Source of the DNA: an uncultured beta proteobacterium
GTDB taxonomy: Bacteria > Pseudomonadota > Gammaproteobacteria > Burkholderiales > Burkholderiaceae_C
Length of the DNA stretch: 14,336 bases
Direction of reading: 5' to 3'
Assembly: GCA_903859265.1 (NCBI GenBank)
Contig: CAIOLZ010000204.1
Span: forward strand, 1-14,336
This document shows, one piece after another, positions 13,742 through 14,336 of this stretch. Position 1 is the stretch's first letter. Every line of letters begins with the position of its first letter. A model generated the notes under the pieces. That model did not search any database. It was not told the DNA's origin and saw nothing but the letters and a program-made list of their open reading frames with translations. Both the position numbers and the translations under genes were made by a program.

Positions 13742-14336
13742 TCAGGCGCTGCGTTGTTCCGGTGCCAGCGTGCACCGCAACGCAACGGCCATGATTACCG
13801 CGATAACCGCAGTAAAACCCATCAGGCCGTCCGATTTGGCAGTGTGCATGGTGGCGCCGGCCAGCAAGGGGCCTATGAACGCGCTGGCGGTATAGAACAT
13901 CGACACCAGACTGACATTGCTGGCCATGCTGCCAGATTTCGTCAGCGTGCTGGCAATCAGCGCCAGGGTTAAAAACGCGGTGATGCAACCACCCAGCAAA
14001 AATACGGCAATTACGGTTTGGGCATAGGTCAACGGCAGCAACAGCGCCAACGCCACCAGGGCCGTAGCTGCGGCGCACCACAGCGCGGCGAAACCAACCC
14101 CGCGATGGTCAGCCAGCCAGCCGATACCGTATTGCAGCAGCAACCCGCCCAGCCCGAATACCGCGAGCAGGTCGGCCGTTTGTCCTATCGAGATGCCACG
14201 GCCGTGCGCAAACAGCGCAAAAAGCCCCGAGACCGCCGCTTCCAGCATGCCACCCAAAAGGGCGATCACCATGCCTTGACGGAACACGCGCTCCGTTCGG
14301 GCGGTCCGGAAATCGCGCAGAATGCCCGGCGCCAAG
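13742..14336 (-). CDS. Major facilitator superfamily transporter, C-terminal half (cut by window edge)
   Basis: About 198 codons open to the right edge, ending with TGA at 13742. The visible part begins with a charged cytoplasmic stretch (GILRDFRTARTERVFRQG), the usual middle loop of MFS proteins, followed by about six hydrophobic helices, that is the C-terminal bundle. Between the second and third of these is GWLADHRGVG, the MFS loop motif (G-x-L-x-D-x-x-G). QYGIGWLAD resembles the YcaD-like branch, where 'Q-P-x-G-x-x-x-D' is common. The substrate cannot be told. The N-terminal half, start and promoter lie beyond the window. Confidence 0.82.
   Translation of the reverse strand, partial: LAPGILRDFRTARTERVFRQGMVIALLGGMLEAAVSGLFALFAHGRGISIGQTADLLAVFGLGGLLLQYGIGWLADHRGVGFAALWCAAATALVALALLLPLTYAQTVIAVFLLGGCITAFLTLALIASTLTKSGSMASNVSLVSMFYTASAFIGPLLAGATMHTAKSDGLMGFTAVIAVIMAVALRCTLAPEQRSA

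Overview
The window looks like a chromosomal segment of a betaproteobacterium of the order Burkholderiales, probably Comamonadaceae-like. That placement rests on gene order and protein style, not on a database search. It shows a comF/BioC-like divergent pair, the order coxB-ctaD-small protein-ctaG-DUF2970-ctaE-(DUF2909)-SURF1-Sco-like-ctaA-ctaB-sco, and then rpoH. Coding density is very high. No RNA gene, insertion sequence, CRISPR array or phage gene is seen, and no stretch over 300 bases lacks a gene.

Layout. (1) 1-1340: the N-terminal part of a comF phosphoribosyltransferase gene (minus strand, cut by the window edge) diverges across only 20 bp from a BioC-like methyltransferase. (2) 1483-6229: first cytochrome c oxidase block, plus strand: subunit II with a fused cytochrome c domain, subunit I, a 38-residue membrane protein, Cox11/CtaG, a DUF2970 protein and subunit III. 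It ends at a strong bidirectional hairpin terminator at 6251-6278. (3) 6303-6530: a small DUF2909 'twin transmembrane' gene on the minus strand, converging on that terminator. (4) 6546-10690: second block, plus strand, for cofactor supply and assembly: SURF1, an unnamed thioredoxin-fold candidate with a CX3C motif, heme A synthase, heme O synthase and a Sco copper chaperone. Most junctions overlap or are nearly touching. (5) 10687-14336: minus strand: rpoH (heat-shock sigma factor), an FtsX/MacB-type ABC permease and its ATPase, and the C-terminal half of an MFS transporter cut by the right edge.

How the genes work together. Blocks 2 and 4 together encode an aa3-type terminal oxidase with its own electron-accepting cytochrome c domain, plus what is needed to mature it: heme B to O (CtaB), O to A (CtaA), copper to CuA (Sco) and CuB (CtaG), and heme a insertion (SURF1). 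The small membrane proteins are likely assembly or stability partners.

The most notable regulatory signal is a perfect CIRCE operator (TTAGCACTC-N9-GAGTGCTAA, 11661-11687) just upstream of rpoH. It predicts that the HrcA repressor controls the heat-shock sigma factor. No undescribed multi-gene system stands out; the rest is a well-conserved housekeeping locus with several small details worth checking.
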